This document shows, in pieces, positions 17,430 through 25,366 of a stretch of DNA of 64,000 nt; position 1 is the stretch's first letter; each line of letters opens with the position of its first letter. The DNA lies in NCBI GenBank assembly GCA_964530005.1, contig CAZGZD010000003.1, positions 3,132 to 67,131 on the forward strand. The letters are read 5' to 3'. The position numbers were made by a program, and so were the translations under genes. The DNA is from CAZGZD01 sp964530005 (lineage in GTDB: Bacteria > Patescibacteriota > Microgenomatia > UBA1406 > GWC2-37-13). The notes under the pieces are model-generated. The model saw nothing but the letters and a program-made list of their open reading frames with translations. It was not told where the DNA came from and searched no databases.

Positions 17430-17568
17430 ACAAGTCAAACAAGCCGTGGAAGAGTTCAAAACCCTCTTTAAACGAGAATACGGGGTTGAACTTTCTGATG
17501 AAGAAGCTACTGAGTTATCTCAGGGTATTTTATCTATACTAACAGTCGCTTTTAGCCTTGAAAATTGA
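17416..17568 (+). CDS. Small 50-residue protein overlapping the replication gene
   Basis: The frame begins MLTPEQVKQAVEEFKTLF and ends LTVAFSLEN: acidic, two amphipathic helices, no Cys. A GGAAGGAGGG stretch ends 5 nt before the ATG, a very strong ribosome binding site. The ATG lies 14 bp before the end of the upstream gene in another frame, so translation is likely coupled. Its end lies just before the recombinase start at 17576. Function unknown; the position suggests a control or directionality factor, which is only a guess. Confidence 0.65.
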   Translation: MLTPEQVKQAVEEFKTLFKREYGVELSDEEATELSQGILSILTVAFSLEN

Positions 17569-17575
17569 TATAATT

Positions 17576-19210
17576 ATGAAGCTAAAAAAACTTGAAACTA
17601 TGCAGAATTTCCAGGATAAAAGCACTCCTAAAAAGGAGTATTACTTCATCTATGCCCGTAAAAGTCAGGAAGATGAAGAACGTCAGGTTGCTTCTATTCC
17701 AGACCAACTTGAAGAGCTTGATAAAGTAATCAAGATAAAAAGTCTTCCTATTAAAGACCAACCATTCACAGAGGCACGGTCAGCAAAAGAGCCAGGAAGA
17801 CCAGAATTTAACAGGTTAATTCAAGAAATTGATAGCAATAAAGATATTAAGGGTATTGTTGTATGGAAACTTAATCGTTTGTTCAGAAACCCAGAAGATG
17901 AAGGAAAAATTCGCCAGAGACTCTCTGATGGGAGAATACAAGAGATTGTTACACCATCTAAAACCTATTTCGAAGCTGATAGTGATTTCATTATGGCTGT
18001 TGAAGGAGCCCAAGCACAAAGATTTATTCGTGACTTACGAGAAGATACAATTCGAGGTTTGAACTCAAAGCTCAAAAAAGGTATACCACCGTTTCTTGCA
18101 TCTCCTGGATATAAAAATGACATGACCAAACGACAAGGAGAGCGGGACATTATTCCTGATGAAGTCCAGTTTCCACTCGTGAGAAAACTCTTTGAACTGT
18201 TTATGACCAAAAACTATAGTGTCCAACAGCTGTGGTATGAAGCAGAAAAGTTAGGAGTCAAAAATAGCAAAAATAAGATTGTTTCTAAAAGTCAGTTGTA
18301 TGTGATGTTAAGAAATCCTTTTTATACAGGTACTCGTTTTATATACGCAGGGAGACTTTACACTAATGGCATACACAAGCGGATGTTAACTGATGCTGAA
18401 TATGACCTCATTCAAGACATCATGGATGGTCGCTCACGTCCTCGACATGACCTGCATGCAAAAGACTTACTCACTGGAATAATGCGTTGCGGTGAGTGCG
18501 GAATGATGATGACCACAGAAGTTAAAACCAAACACTATAAGAACGGCAATTCTCAAGTTTTTACCTATTATCGCTGCACTAAGAAATGGAAAGGGAGAAA
18601 GTGCAGACAGCCATATATTCGTGCTGAGGTTCTTAAAAAACAAGTCCTAAATTATCTGGATACAATTACTCTTTCAACTCCTTTTGTTGAATGGGCTATC
18701 AAATGGTTGAAAGTCATGCACTCTAACCAAGAACAACTCAGAGAGGCTAAATATAAAGCGGTAGAACAGTCTTATGAAGCTATTGTAAAAAAGATTAAAC
18801 GAAATATAGATATGATGTTGGATGAAGCAATTTCAATTGAAGTAGGGAAAGAAATTCAACAAGGTTTAGAGCAGGAAAAGCAAAGACTCACGGATGAATT
18901 AGCAAAGATGGACACTCACGTTACTGAGTGGAGCAACCTCGCTATTCAAACTTTTGACCTAGTTAAAAATATCAAAGAAAGATTTAGCAATGGAACAATA
19001 GAGCAACAAAAAACAATTCTTCGTGTCATTGGCTCGAACCTCGTAATCAAGGACAAAAAGATTGATATTATGGTCAGAACCCCGTTTGAGTATATTCAGG
19101 AGGTGGTTTCAGAAATAAATGATGATAATTGGCTCGAACCTAACGATTTGTCCGTATTATCAAGCCAAATTGCAGTTTTTCATGCTAAAAATTACAATTG
19201 GGGTGACTGA
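17576..19210 (+). CDS. Large serine recombinase (site-specific integrase)
   Basis: The 544-residue protein has the N-terminal resolvase domain with catalytic Ser30 in YARKS and the VVWKLNRLFRNPED segment. A Recombinase domain follows (about 165-290, IPPFLASPGYKND then FYTGTRFIYAGRLY), then a zinc ribbon with MRCGECG and a later YRCTKKWKGRKCRQP pair (about 300-350), and a coiled-coil tail. It integrates and excises the island by serine chemistry. The ATG at 17576 follows TATAAT at 17569-17574; starts at 17558 (TTG) or 17600 are possible. Its last four codons lie inside tRNA-His, so the stop codon is supplied by the target gene. Confidence 0.93.
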   Translation: MKLKKLETMQNFQDKSTPKKEYYFIYARKSQEDEERQVASIPDQLEELDKVIKIKSLPIKDQPFTEARSAKEPGRPEFNRLIQEIDSNKDIKGIVVWKLNRLFRNPEDEGKIRQRLSDGRIQEIVTPSKTYFEADSDFIMAVEGAQAQRFIRDLREDTIRGLNSKLKKGIPPFLASPGYKNDMTKRQGERDIIPDEVQFPLVRKLFELFMTKNYSVQQLWYEAEKLGVKNSKNKIVSKSQLYVMLRNPFYTGTRFIYAGRLYTNGIHKRMLTDAEYDLIQDIMDGRSRPRHDLHAKDLLTGIMRCGECGMMMTTEVKTKHYKNGNSQVFTYYRCTKKWKGRKCRQPYIRAEVLKKQVLNYLDTITLSTPFVEWAIKWLKVMHSNQEQLREAKYKAVEQSYEAIVKKIKRNIDMMLDEAISIEVGKEIQQGLEQEKQRLTDELAKMDTHVTEWSNLAIQTFDLVKNIKERFSNGTIEQQKTILRVIGSNLVIKDKKIDIMVRTPFEYIQEVVSEINDDNWLEPNDLSVLSSQIAVFHAKNYNWGD

Positions 19211-19275
19211 CGGGACTCGAACCCGCGACAACCAGTTCCACAAACTGGGGCTCTACCAACTGAGCTACAGCCACC
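19199..19275 (-). tRNA. tRNA-His(GTG), integration target
   Basis: Minus-strand cloverleaf: acceptor GTGGCTG pairs with CAGTCAC, with an extra G before position 1 and C73 as discriminator, both tRNA-His hallmarks. The D arm is GCTC/GAGC. The anticodon stem CCAGT/ACTGG carries loop TTGTGGA (anticodon GTG), and the T arm GCGGG/CCCGT has loop TTCGAGT. CCA is encoded (19199-19201). The 3' end overlaps the 3' end of the serine recombinase gene by 12 bp, showing that the island abuts or has reconstituted the tRNA 3' end. Confidence 0.95.
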
Positions 19276-19345
19276 ATAAAGATTAGCCTTATTATTTTAT
19301 CACAAAAGCCCATCTGAGAAAGCTAAGTTAAGTTGAAGAATTTAT

Positions 19346-19374
19346 TTGACTATCTATTTAAATTGACTTACCAT
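19346..19374 (+). promoter_or_regulatory. Leaderless-type promoter of the 19381 gene
   Basis: TTGACT (19346-19351), 17 bp, TACCAT (19369-19374), then 6 nt to the ATG at 19381. It decides the start in favour of ATG 19381 over an upstream TTG at 19333. Confidence 0.6.
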
Positions 19375-19380
19375 AAGTTT

Positions 19381-19563
19381 ATGGAAAGCTCATCTGGTAA
19401 GGACTTTAGAATGCTGGAGGGACTTTTGGCTAAAAAAGCCATGGTAAAAAGAGCAGCGGGTGAAACGGGTAAGCCATTAGGGGGGGCTGAGACAGAAGTA
19501 GACAGACAAATCTCTCAGGTTTCAAAAGGTCAGCCTGTCACAAAAAGTGGCCCCGAGGATTAA
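19381..19563 (+). CDS. Uncharacterised 60-residue hydrophilic protein
   Basis: Begins MESSSGKDFRMLEGLLAKKAM and ends in a disordered Gly/Ser/Lys/Glu-rich stretch (VSKGQPVTKSGPED). There are no membrane helices or cysteines. The family is not recognised. Its promoter geometry matches other genes here, and it ends 3 bp before the convergent PBP2 gene, so it is probably real rather than chance. It is the first gene beyond the island and tRNA-His. Confidence 0.5.
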   Translation: MESSSGKDFRMLEGLLAKKAMVKRAAGETGKPLGGAETEVDRQISQVSKGQPVTKSGPED

Positions 19564-19566
19564 ATT

Positions 19567-21258
19567 CTACTGAGCCCGCTCAAAGTATGCCTCAAGAATG
19601 CCTTTAGCGACAGGCGCAGCCACGTCCGATCCTTGCCCAGACTCTTCAATAAGTACCGTCACGACAATCTCCGGATTCTTAAGAGGGGCATAAGAGGTGA
19701 ACCATGCATGTGGAGTAGAGCCTGTGCCGTGTGACTCTGACGTACCTGTTTTGCAGGCAACTTCTACTTTATGAGTACGAAGGCGAGCTGCGGCTGTAGC
19801 ATCTTTTAAGGTCTCTTGAAGCTTGCGTGGATCTTTTGATAGCTTTAAGATAGCTTGTGGATCGGCTACTTTGAAATCAAAAAGGGGATATCCGGTACCA
19901 CCGGGGGTGCATGCTTGGCGCATACCTTCGGCAACAAGCTTGAGGGTCTTTTGGGTAATACCCAGAGAGTGACACACTGGTTTCTCGTCTTTTCTGAGCT
20001 GTGGTTCGCAGAAGACTCCACCATTGGCAAGCGCTGCTGTACCTTGTGCAATCTGAAGAGGCGTGGCAAGGACATAGCCCTGTCCAATTGAGAGATTGTA
20101 GGTATCACCTAAGTACCAGTTTTCACCCAGAATCTCTTTTTTCCAATATGGAGTTGGAAGAGTACCCTCAGATGTTGGGAAGTCAAGTGTGGATTTGCGC
20201 CCCAAGCCGAATTTCTCTCCCCACGTCTTTATCTTCTCGGGACCCAAACGAGCACCTACATTGTAGAAAAATATATCATTGGAGCGTCGTATAGCTTTGA
20301 TGATATCAACTTCTCCCTCAGTCTTACCATATTCTAAAAAGTACCAGTTCCCAAACTCAATCGGCCCTGCCTTGATCCGGCCTGTATCTTGGATCTTCGT
20401 ATCCTCATCAATTTTGCCTTCCTCAAGCGCAGCGGTGGCCAAAAAGATCTTGAATGTTGAGCCTGGTGGATAAGTGCCTTCAGTAGCCCGATTGAAGATA
20501 GGACGCGATTTATCTTTAAAATAGCTTTGAATACGACTCCCTTTATCGTCCTCAAATTGTTGTGGATCAAAAGATGGGGAAGATGCAAGAGCGAGTACCT
20601 CGCCCGTTTGAGGCTTTAGGACGACAACTGCACCTCGCCTGTTGCCAAGAAGCTCTGCTGCCTTTTGTTGGAGTTCAAGGTCGAGCGCGAGCTGTATAGT
20701 CTGCCCATCAGTCGGCGGAATTACAGTGAGTGTACGCACATATTCTTCTTTTGCGCTGACCTCAACCAGCTTACGCCCGGGTGTGCCGCGAAGTGCGCAA
20801 TCAAAAGCCAACTCTGCCCCTTTTTTGCCTACCTTGTCTCCCAATATGAGCTTGCGAATACAGGAATCGTGCTTAATATCTTCCAGATCTGCCTTTTGTC
20901 TGTAGCCTATGATGTGGCCGATGGCATCTGCTGAAGTATATTCTCGGGCTGAGGATATACGGCTTGTTAGCTTTTGCACGTCGGCATCGAGACTTATGGC
21001 AAGCGGTAGACCCTTACGATCTATGATACGACCACGCTTTGGCTCAACAAGAAGTTCACGAATGCGATTATTTTCAGATAGACGGTGGTAATAATTGCCC
21101 TTTACGACAGTGAGCTGAAAAAGGCGCCCGACAAGAACCAGAAAACATGCAACAATTCCAACTGCAAAGAAAAATAAATAGAGCGCAGAGTTGTCGCTTT
21201 TTGCTCGAAAACTCATCCCTCCTCTTTGTCCTTTAGTGAAAAATGGGAGCTTATTCAT
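19567..21258 (-). CDS. mrdA: Penicillin-binding protein 2 (peptidoglycan transpeptidase)
   Basis: A class B PBP of 563 residues, somewhat shorter than the ~630 of E. coli PBP2. One membrane anchor (about 27-48) is followed by the non-penicillin-binding domain (NRIRELLVEPKRGRIIDRKGLPLA) and the transpeptidase domain. The active-site motifs are STFK (in YPPGSTFKIF, about 265-270), SND (RRSNDIFF) and KTG (VACKTGTSES). It cross-links peptidoglycan during elongation and acts outside the cytoplasmic membrane. The ATG at 21258 is used; an internal ATG 14 codons later is possible. No rodA or mreC lies beside it. It converges on the 60-residue gene. Confidence 0.95.
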   Translation of the reverse strand: MNKLPFFTKGQRGGMSFRAKSDNSALYLFFFAVGIVACFLVLVGRLFQLTVVKGNYYHRLSENNRIRELLVEPKRGRIIDRKGLPLAISLDADVQKLTSRISSAREYTSADAIGHIIGYRQKADLEDIKHDSCIRKLILGDKVGKKGAELAFDCALRGTPGRKLVEVSAKEEYVRTLTVIPPTDGQTIQLALDLELQQKAAELLGNRRGAVVVLKPQTGEVLALASSPSFDPQQFEDDKGSRIQSYFKDKSRPIFNRATEGTYPPGSTFKIFLATAALEEGKIDEDTKIQDTGRIKAGPIEFGNWYFLEYGKTEGEVDIIKAIRRSNDIFFYNVGARLGPEKIKTWGEKFGLGRKSTLDFPTSEGTLPTPYWKKEILGENWYLGDTYNLSIGQGYVLATPLQIAQGTAALANGGVFCEPQLRKDEKPVCHSLGITQKTLKLVAEGMRQACTPGGTGYPLFDFKVADPQAILKLSKDPRKLQETLKDATAAARLRTHKVEVACKTGTSESHGTGSTPHAWFTSYAPLKNPEIVVTVLIEESGQGSDVAAPVAKGILEAYFERAQ

Positions 21259-21358
21259 GACACATTTTAAATAATGTGACTATTATTGTACCCCATTTGA
21301 GACTTTGAGTTATAAACTGGCTATTGGAACTCTCTAATTTGGTACAATAGAAGTTGCA

Positions 21359-21435
21359 CGGGGCGTAGTTCAGATGGCTAGAATGCACGGCTGGGGGTCG
21401 TGAGGTCGCCGGTTCGAGTCCGGCCGCCCCGACCA
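21359..21435 (+). tRNA. tRNA-Pro(GGG) with encoded CCA
   Basis: Acceptor CGGGGCG pairs with CGCCCCG; the anticodon arm CACGG/TCGTG carries loop CTGGGGG (anticodon GGG); the T arm is GCCGG/CCGGC with loop TTCGAGT. A73 is followed by CCA at 21433-21435. TACAAT at 21343-21348 is the likely -10 box. The dCMP deaminase frame opens 4 bp after the CCA. Confidence 0.95.
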
Positions 21436-21439
21436 TCTT

Positions 21440-21946
21440 ATGCGAAAAGTTACGGATGGTAAGTGCAAAGACCAATCTCTTATGAAAAGCCAAAAAAGAC
21501 CTTCTTGGGACGATTATTTTCTGGACCTTGCGGCAGTTGTAAAGACTCGATCCAACTGTCTTCGCATGGCAGTAGGCGTCGTAGTTGTACAAGGTACGCA
21601 TATTATTGCGACTGGCTACAATGGTACTCCAGCTGGTACTAAAAACTGTATAGATGGTGGGTGTGTGCGATGTGCAAACCGCGAAAAGAACGTACTCGCT
21701 GAAAACGAGCGGAAGGATCTTTGTATCTGTCTACATGCTGAGCAGAATGCACTCCTCCAGTCGGCATATCATGGTGTCTCCTCGCGAGGAGCAACAATGT
21801 ATTCGACTGTCGCGCCTTGTTTGCAGTGCGCTAAAGCAATCATCAATGCGGGGATTGCCGATGTCGTGTACAGCTCGGCACATCAGGACGACATGGGACT
21901 TGCACTTCTTAAATCTGCAAAAGTTGGTACTCGCCGACATTCGTAA
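21440..21946 (+). CDS. dCMP deaminase (ComEB-type, zinc-dependent)
   Basis: The 168-residue protein has the cytidine/deoxycytidylate deaminase zinc motifs: CLHAEQNALLQ (His ligand and catalytic Glu) and APCLQCAKAI (two Cys ligands). SCLRMAVGVVVV-like and GYNGTPAGTKNC segments match the dCMP deaminase subfamily. It converts dCMP to dUMP, the substrate of ThyA, encoded at 49.4 kb. The ATG at 21482 (MKSQKRPSWDDYFLDLA) may be the true start, as family members usually begin near RPSWDEYF. It follows tRNA-Pro directly and precedes the glycosidase by 3 bp, so one transcript may carry all three. Confidence 0.9.
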   Translation: MRKVTDGKCKDQSLMKSQKRPSWDDYFLDLAAVVKTRSNCLRMAVGVVVVQGTHIIATGYNGTPAGTKNCIDGGCVRCANREKNVLAENERKDLCICLHAEQNALLQSAYHGVSSRGATMYSTVAPCLQCAKAIINAGIADVVYSSAHQDDMGLALLKSAKVGTRRHS

Positions 21947-21949
21947 AAC

Positions 21950-23650
21950 ATGATCAAGCGATTAGTACTTATTCTTATTCTTTCCCTGTTTATAGCCCAA
22001 AATGCTCACGGCTTTGACGCAGCCCGGCCCAATAATAAATTTGGTATCCATATAGCCCAGGTGGGAGATGAAGACGTGCAAGACTCAGAAAAGCTTGTAA
22101 ATAGTGGCGGTGGCAAGTGGGGTTATATCACGGTTGTTTTGCAGGAGAACGATCGAAATATCACCAAATGGCAAGGTGTATTTGATAATTTTCGCACTCG
22201 TCATCTAATACCAATCGTGCGAATCGCGACACAACCCCAAGGTGCCGCGTGGCGTAAGCCGACACGCGAGGATATTGCTGGATGGGTAAGTTTCTTAAAC
22301 TCACTAAATTGGGTTACTCGTGATAGATATGTCGCGCTTTTTAATGAGCCCAATCACGCAGGTGAGTGGGGTGGATCAGTGGATCCGGCAGGCTACGGGG
22401 AGATTGCAGATGACTTCGCGCGCGCGCTTAAGGCAAAAAATCCTGACTTTTTTGTGATGCTGGCCGGTCTTGACGCTGCCGCTCCCTCGGCGCCTCCTCA
22501 ATATGAAGATGAGCGCGTATTCCTGGAAAAAATGAAGGAAAAAAGGCCTGATATATTCGATCATATCGATGGATGGTCGTCTCACTCATATCCGAACCCT
22601 GGATTTGTGGGAACCCCCTTTGATACAGGCCGAAACAGTATCCGAAATTATGAGTGGGAGCTTCAGACCTTAAAAAGTATTGGAGTCGATAAAAATCTCC
22701 CTGTATTTATCACAGAGACAGGATGGCCACATAGCGGGTCAGGTCGGCGGGAGTTTTTCACGCCCGATGAAGTCGCACAATTCATAAAAGGAACTTATGC
22801 GAATATTTGGCTCACAGACAGTCGTGTACGAGCTGTGACACCATTTATCCTTAACTATCAAGATGCTGTATTTGGGCATTTCTCGTGGCGCAAACTGGGA
22901 AGCCATGATTTTTACCCTCAATATGGTGTTGTACAGGGTATGGATAAAGTGACCGGTGACCCAGAGCAAATAGAGCGGGGAGCGATAGTATTTGATACGC
23001 CAAGCAAGCTTACTGTAAATTCAAATTATCGTCTTTTTATTACGCTCAAAAATGAAGGACAGGCTATGTGGGACGTAGGGGATGGCTATAATCTTGATCT
23101 TGCTGGTGTCGGTGATCATAAATATTTTTTCTCAGATATTTCTTCAGTGTTGCCACACGAAGAGCAAGTTGTGGATCTTGCGATAAAAACAGACAATAAA
23201 AAAGGCGCACACAATACAAAAATTTTCCTTAAAAAAGGAGATAGAGAGATTATGAGTATTCCATGGAATTTTACGATCATCCCGCTCCCAAGCCTCAAAG
23301 TGAAGGTGCATCTTGTCCCAAAAATTCGGCGGAACTTCGCCGATTTTGAGATTCAGCTCTTCGACGCCAATGAGCAGCTCGTATTTAAAAAGAAGGGATT
23401 GAAAGATGCAGGCGGCGTCCTGAGCCTTAATGCTGTGCCGAACGTCTTGCCCGGTAGGATGTACCGCCTGGTCGTGCTTAAGCCTTATTTTCTTCCCCGG
23501 CAGACCCATATTGTGATGGGCCAGGGGAGTAATACGACGTCAGTCAAGAGTATGTGGCCGCTGGATCCAAACAGGAATGGGCGCATAGATTTAGGTGATA
23601 TTGGAGCATTAATTGCAAATCCGCTGATTTTTCGACTCCTTATTCCTTAG
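21950..23650 (+). CDS. Secreted glycoside hydrolase-like protein with dockerin-like C terminus
   Basis: A signal peptide (MIKRLVLILILSLFIAQNAHG) is followed by a TIM-barrel domain. It has the two glutamates expected of retaining clan-A hydrolases: ALFNEPNH (acid/base, about 130) and FITETGWP (nucleophile, about 255). The substrate cannot be named (GH5/GH39-like). After a ~150-residue beta-rich region, DPNRNGRIDLGDIGALI resembles one dockerin/EF-hand calcium loop near the C terminus. Only a single loop is present, so cohesin binding is uncertain. Exported, possibly for degrading host or environmental polysaccharide. It overlaps the convergent epimerase gene by 11 bp. Confidence 0.82.
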   Translation: MIKRLVLILILSLFIAQNAHGFDAARPNNKFGIHIAQVGDEDVQDSEKLVNSGGGKWGYITVVLQENDRNITKWQGVFDNFRTRHLIPIVRIATQPQGAAWRKPTREDIAGWVSFLNSLNWVTRDRYVALFNEPNHAGEWGGSVDPAGYGEIADDFARALKAKNPDFFVMLAGLDAAAPSAPPQYEDERVFLEKMKEKRPDIFDHIDGWSSHSYPNPGFVGTPFDTGRNSIRNYEWELQTLKSIGVDKNLPVFITETGWPHSGSGRREFFTPDEVAQFIKGTYANIWLTDSRVRAVTPFILNYQDAVFGHFSWRKLGSHDFYPQYGVVQGMDKVTGDPEQIERGAIVFDTPSKLTVNSNYRLFITLKNEGQAMWDVGDGYNLDLAGVGDHKYFFSDISSVLPHEEQVVDLAIKTDNKKGAHNTKIFLKKGDREIMSIPWNFTIIPLPSLKVKVHLVPKIRRNFADFEIQLFDANEQLVFKKKGLKDAGGVLSLNAVPNVLPGRMYRLVVLKPYFLPRQTHIVMGQGSNTTSVKSMWPLDPNRNGRIDLGDIGALIANPLIFRLLIP

Positions 23651-24317
23651 ATAGGTCTTGAATGAATTTTACCCTTTCCTCAACGTTCTCCGCAGCGCTA
23701 AAAAAGCTGCCTGGACCAATGACATCGGGTGGATATTTTTGTGAAAAAATGATTGGGAGAGTTTCCTGATTTATCCCACCGTCAAGATATATAGAGTTCC
23801 TATAGCCCGCAATCCTTAGTTGTTCAATCTTATTGAGCGTCTCAGGCATAAAAGCCTGTCCCTGCTTACCTGGCCTAACCGCCATAATCTGTATTCCATC
23901 GATATTTTGGTAGGTTGGGTACTGACTTATAAGATCATCAACTGTATCGTCGGGATTGAGTGCGAGGGCAAATTTGAATGGATATTTTACTCGCAGATTT
24001 TCAATATCTGGGTGCACTCCAAAATGCAAAATAACGGTGTCGACGGTGATGGTCGATGAAATCTCTCTAATATTTTCAAGATCTGCAGCGTAATCTTTGA
24101 CCATCAGATGAAAGTCGAAAACAAGATGATTATCAGCAATTTCTATTTGGTGTTTATTTAGTGACGTAAGTAGTCCACCGGTTGTAATTGTTGTGCCAGG
24201 TGCGAATATGCCATCGACAATATCGATTTGAAAATGCGGAAGATAAGGGGTGAGTCGTGCGATCTGCTCCCACAGATTATCAACGGAGTTGGTAAGGAGT
24301 GAGGGGGTGATTAACAT
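23640..24317 (-). CDS. rpe: Ribulose-phosphate 3-epimerase family protein
   Basis: A 225-residue TIM barrel beginning MLITPSLL. It keeps the family motifs FQIDIVDGIFAPG (metal Asp), FDFHLMV (metal His), MAVRPGKQGQAF (phosphate loop) and IYLDGGINQ. Relatives interconvert ribulose-5-phosphate and xylulose-5-phosphate in the pentose phosphate pathway, and RpiB is encoded at 33.1 kb. Some positions differ from the consensus (MAVRPGKQGQ for MTVNPGFGGQ), so a related sugar phosphate cannot be ruled out. Cytoplasmic. Divergent from the membrane protein at 24381. Confidence 0.85.
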   Translation of the reverse strand: MLITPSLLTNSVDNLWEQIARLTPYLPHFQIDIVDGIFAPGTTITTGGLLTSLNKHQIEIADNHLVFDFHLMVKDYAADLENIREISSTITVDTVILHFGVHPDIENLRVKYPFKFALALNPDDTVDDLISQYPTYQNIDGIQIMAVRPGKQGQAFMPETLNKIEQLRIAGYRNSIYLDGGINQETLPIIFSQKYPPDVIGPGSFFSAAENVEERVKFIQDLSKE

Positions 24318-24345
24318 GTATCTTTATTCTACCTCAACTTAGTCC

Positions 24346-24373
24346 TTGCATTTTCTCAAAACACACCTATACT
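24346..24373 (+). promoter_or_regulatory. Leaderless-type promoter of the 24381 gene
   Basis: TTGCAT (24346-24351), 16 bp, TATACT (24368-24373), then 7 nt to the ATG at 24381. Confidence 0.65.
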
Positions 24374-24380
24374 GTATTTT

Positions 24381-25331
24381 ATGAATAATTCTTGGCAGAT
24401 CGAGCAGCTTATCAAGCGTGCATTTATCCGAACCAAAGAGCGATTTTTGAGCTATTTCTTAGGCATTATTTTGGGGATATTGTCTTTTATTGGGCTATTG
24501 ATTATTTCTCTAATAACTGCTTTTATCGTTGGTCTTATAGTTGGTCTTATAGGTGGTTTTTTAAGTAGTTTTTTTCTTAAATCAGCCCCAGTGGTAGGGA
24601 TTATTGGCATAATTATTACTATTGCCGTCGGGGTTATTGGATTTATTTTATTTCTTTTTGTCACCTCATGGATACAACTCGCCACGACTTCCATTCTTAT
24701 TCAAGAAGCAAAGCTTGGAGCTGTGGAGACCTACAAAGCAACAAAAGCCCGTGTATGGGGATTTGTGTGGTTCAACTTTTTGACTGGGCTTTTTATCCTT
24801 GGTCTTCTTCCGCTTGGAATTTTAAGCCTTGGGGTAGTGTTAATTCTTTGGGCGATCTGGGGTTCATTTGCTGCATTTGTATACATTCAGAAACAGAAAA
24901 AAGGACTTACAAATCTATGGACGAGTAAGGCTCTTGTATCCCAAAGATTCTGGGGCATAGTATGGCGTGTGATTGTGCTCTATGTCGCTGTGATGGTACT
25001 CCAATTCGCACTTGCCTTTGGTACTCGAGATTCAGCAGCAGCATTTTTGGGTGGGATTGGCTCGGGATTGATATCGCTTTTCACAGGACCCTTCATAACA
25101 AGCTTTTTATATGAGATGTACCTAAATCTAACGGAGCCTACTGATGTAAAAACGCCAAAGGTATGGGTGGGGCTCTCAATAATTGGGTGGATAATAAGTA
25201 TTCTTTTATTTGTTTTTCTGACAAAGTCAGCTATATCTCTTATACAAAATAAAGCGAAAGATATACAAAAACTACAAATGCAGATGCAGAAAGGCAAGAC
25301 CAACTCTTACGATTACGGCAGTAAGCTTTAA
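24381..25331 (+). CDS. Polytopic membrane protein (unknown)
   Basis: The 316-residue protein has about six to seven hydrophobic segments, including very Ile/Gly-rich ones (IGLLIISLITAFIVGLIVGL, VVGIIGIIITIAVGVIGFIL). It starts with an amphipathic basic helix (QIEQLIKRAFIRTKERF) and ends in a polar, Gln/Lys-rich tail. The layout resembles poorly characterised membrane proteins of the glycerophosphodiesterase-membrane-domain type, but no motif proves it. It precedes dprA by 35 bp on the same strand. Confidence 0.75.
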   Translation: MNNSWQIEQLIKRAFIRTKERFLSYFLGIILGILSFIGLLIISLITAFIVGLIVGLIGGFLSSFFLKSAPVVGIIGIIITIAVGVIGFILFLFVTSWIQLATTSILIQEAKLGAVETYKATKARVWGFVWFNFLTGLFILGLLPLGILSLGVVLILWAIWGSFAAFVYIQKQKKGLTNLWTSKALVSQRFWGIVWRVIVLYVAVMVLQFALAFGTRDSAAAFLGGIGSGLISLFTGPFITSFLYEMYLNLTEPTDVKTPKVWVGLSIIGWIISILLFVFLTKSAISLIQNKAKDIQKLQMQMQKGKTNSYDYGSKL

Positions 25332-25366
25332 TTTAAACATCCCAACTTTTTCAACAGTCAATTTGC

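Larger units (their letters stand above)
15181..17549 (+). repeat. Two near-identical 15-mers (15181-15195 and 17535-17549)
   Basis: TATACT[G/A]ACAGTCGC occurs 20 bp upstream of the Cys-rich membrane gene and again inside the 50-residue gene, 27 bp before the recombinase start. They differ at one base. TATACT could be a -10 box in both, but convincing -35 boxes are lacking. Only the two sites, not the sequence between them, form the feature. Confidence 0.4.
7572..19210. mobile_element. Phage-satellite-like integrated island at tRNA-His (left end uncertain)
   Basis: The right end is set by the serine recombinase gene running into tRNA-His. Leftward come a replication initiator, a zinc-ribbon protein, a Cys-rich membrane protein, XRE, a gp3/TerS-like protein and the Avs-like nuclease-STAND gene, none of which are housekeeping. 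The left limit is tentatively the 50-residue gene, because it shares the TGTAAT-N-ATTACA palindrome with the island centre. A GGGGTGA heptamer is shared between 7806-7812 and the tRNA end (19200-19206), but it is too short to prove an att site. Use of strong Shine-Dalgarno sites also sets it apart from the host genes. Confidence 0.7.

Noticed and set aside
7572..19210. Complete or inducible prophage
   Set aside because: No large terminase, portal, capsid, tail or lysis gene is visible; only a gp3-like protein, a replication protein and a recombinase point to phage relations.
21251..21601. Minus-strand reading frame across tRNA-Pro
   Set aside because: It is antisense to a complete tRNA and to the deaminase start, and its translation lacks protein-like features.
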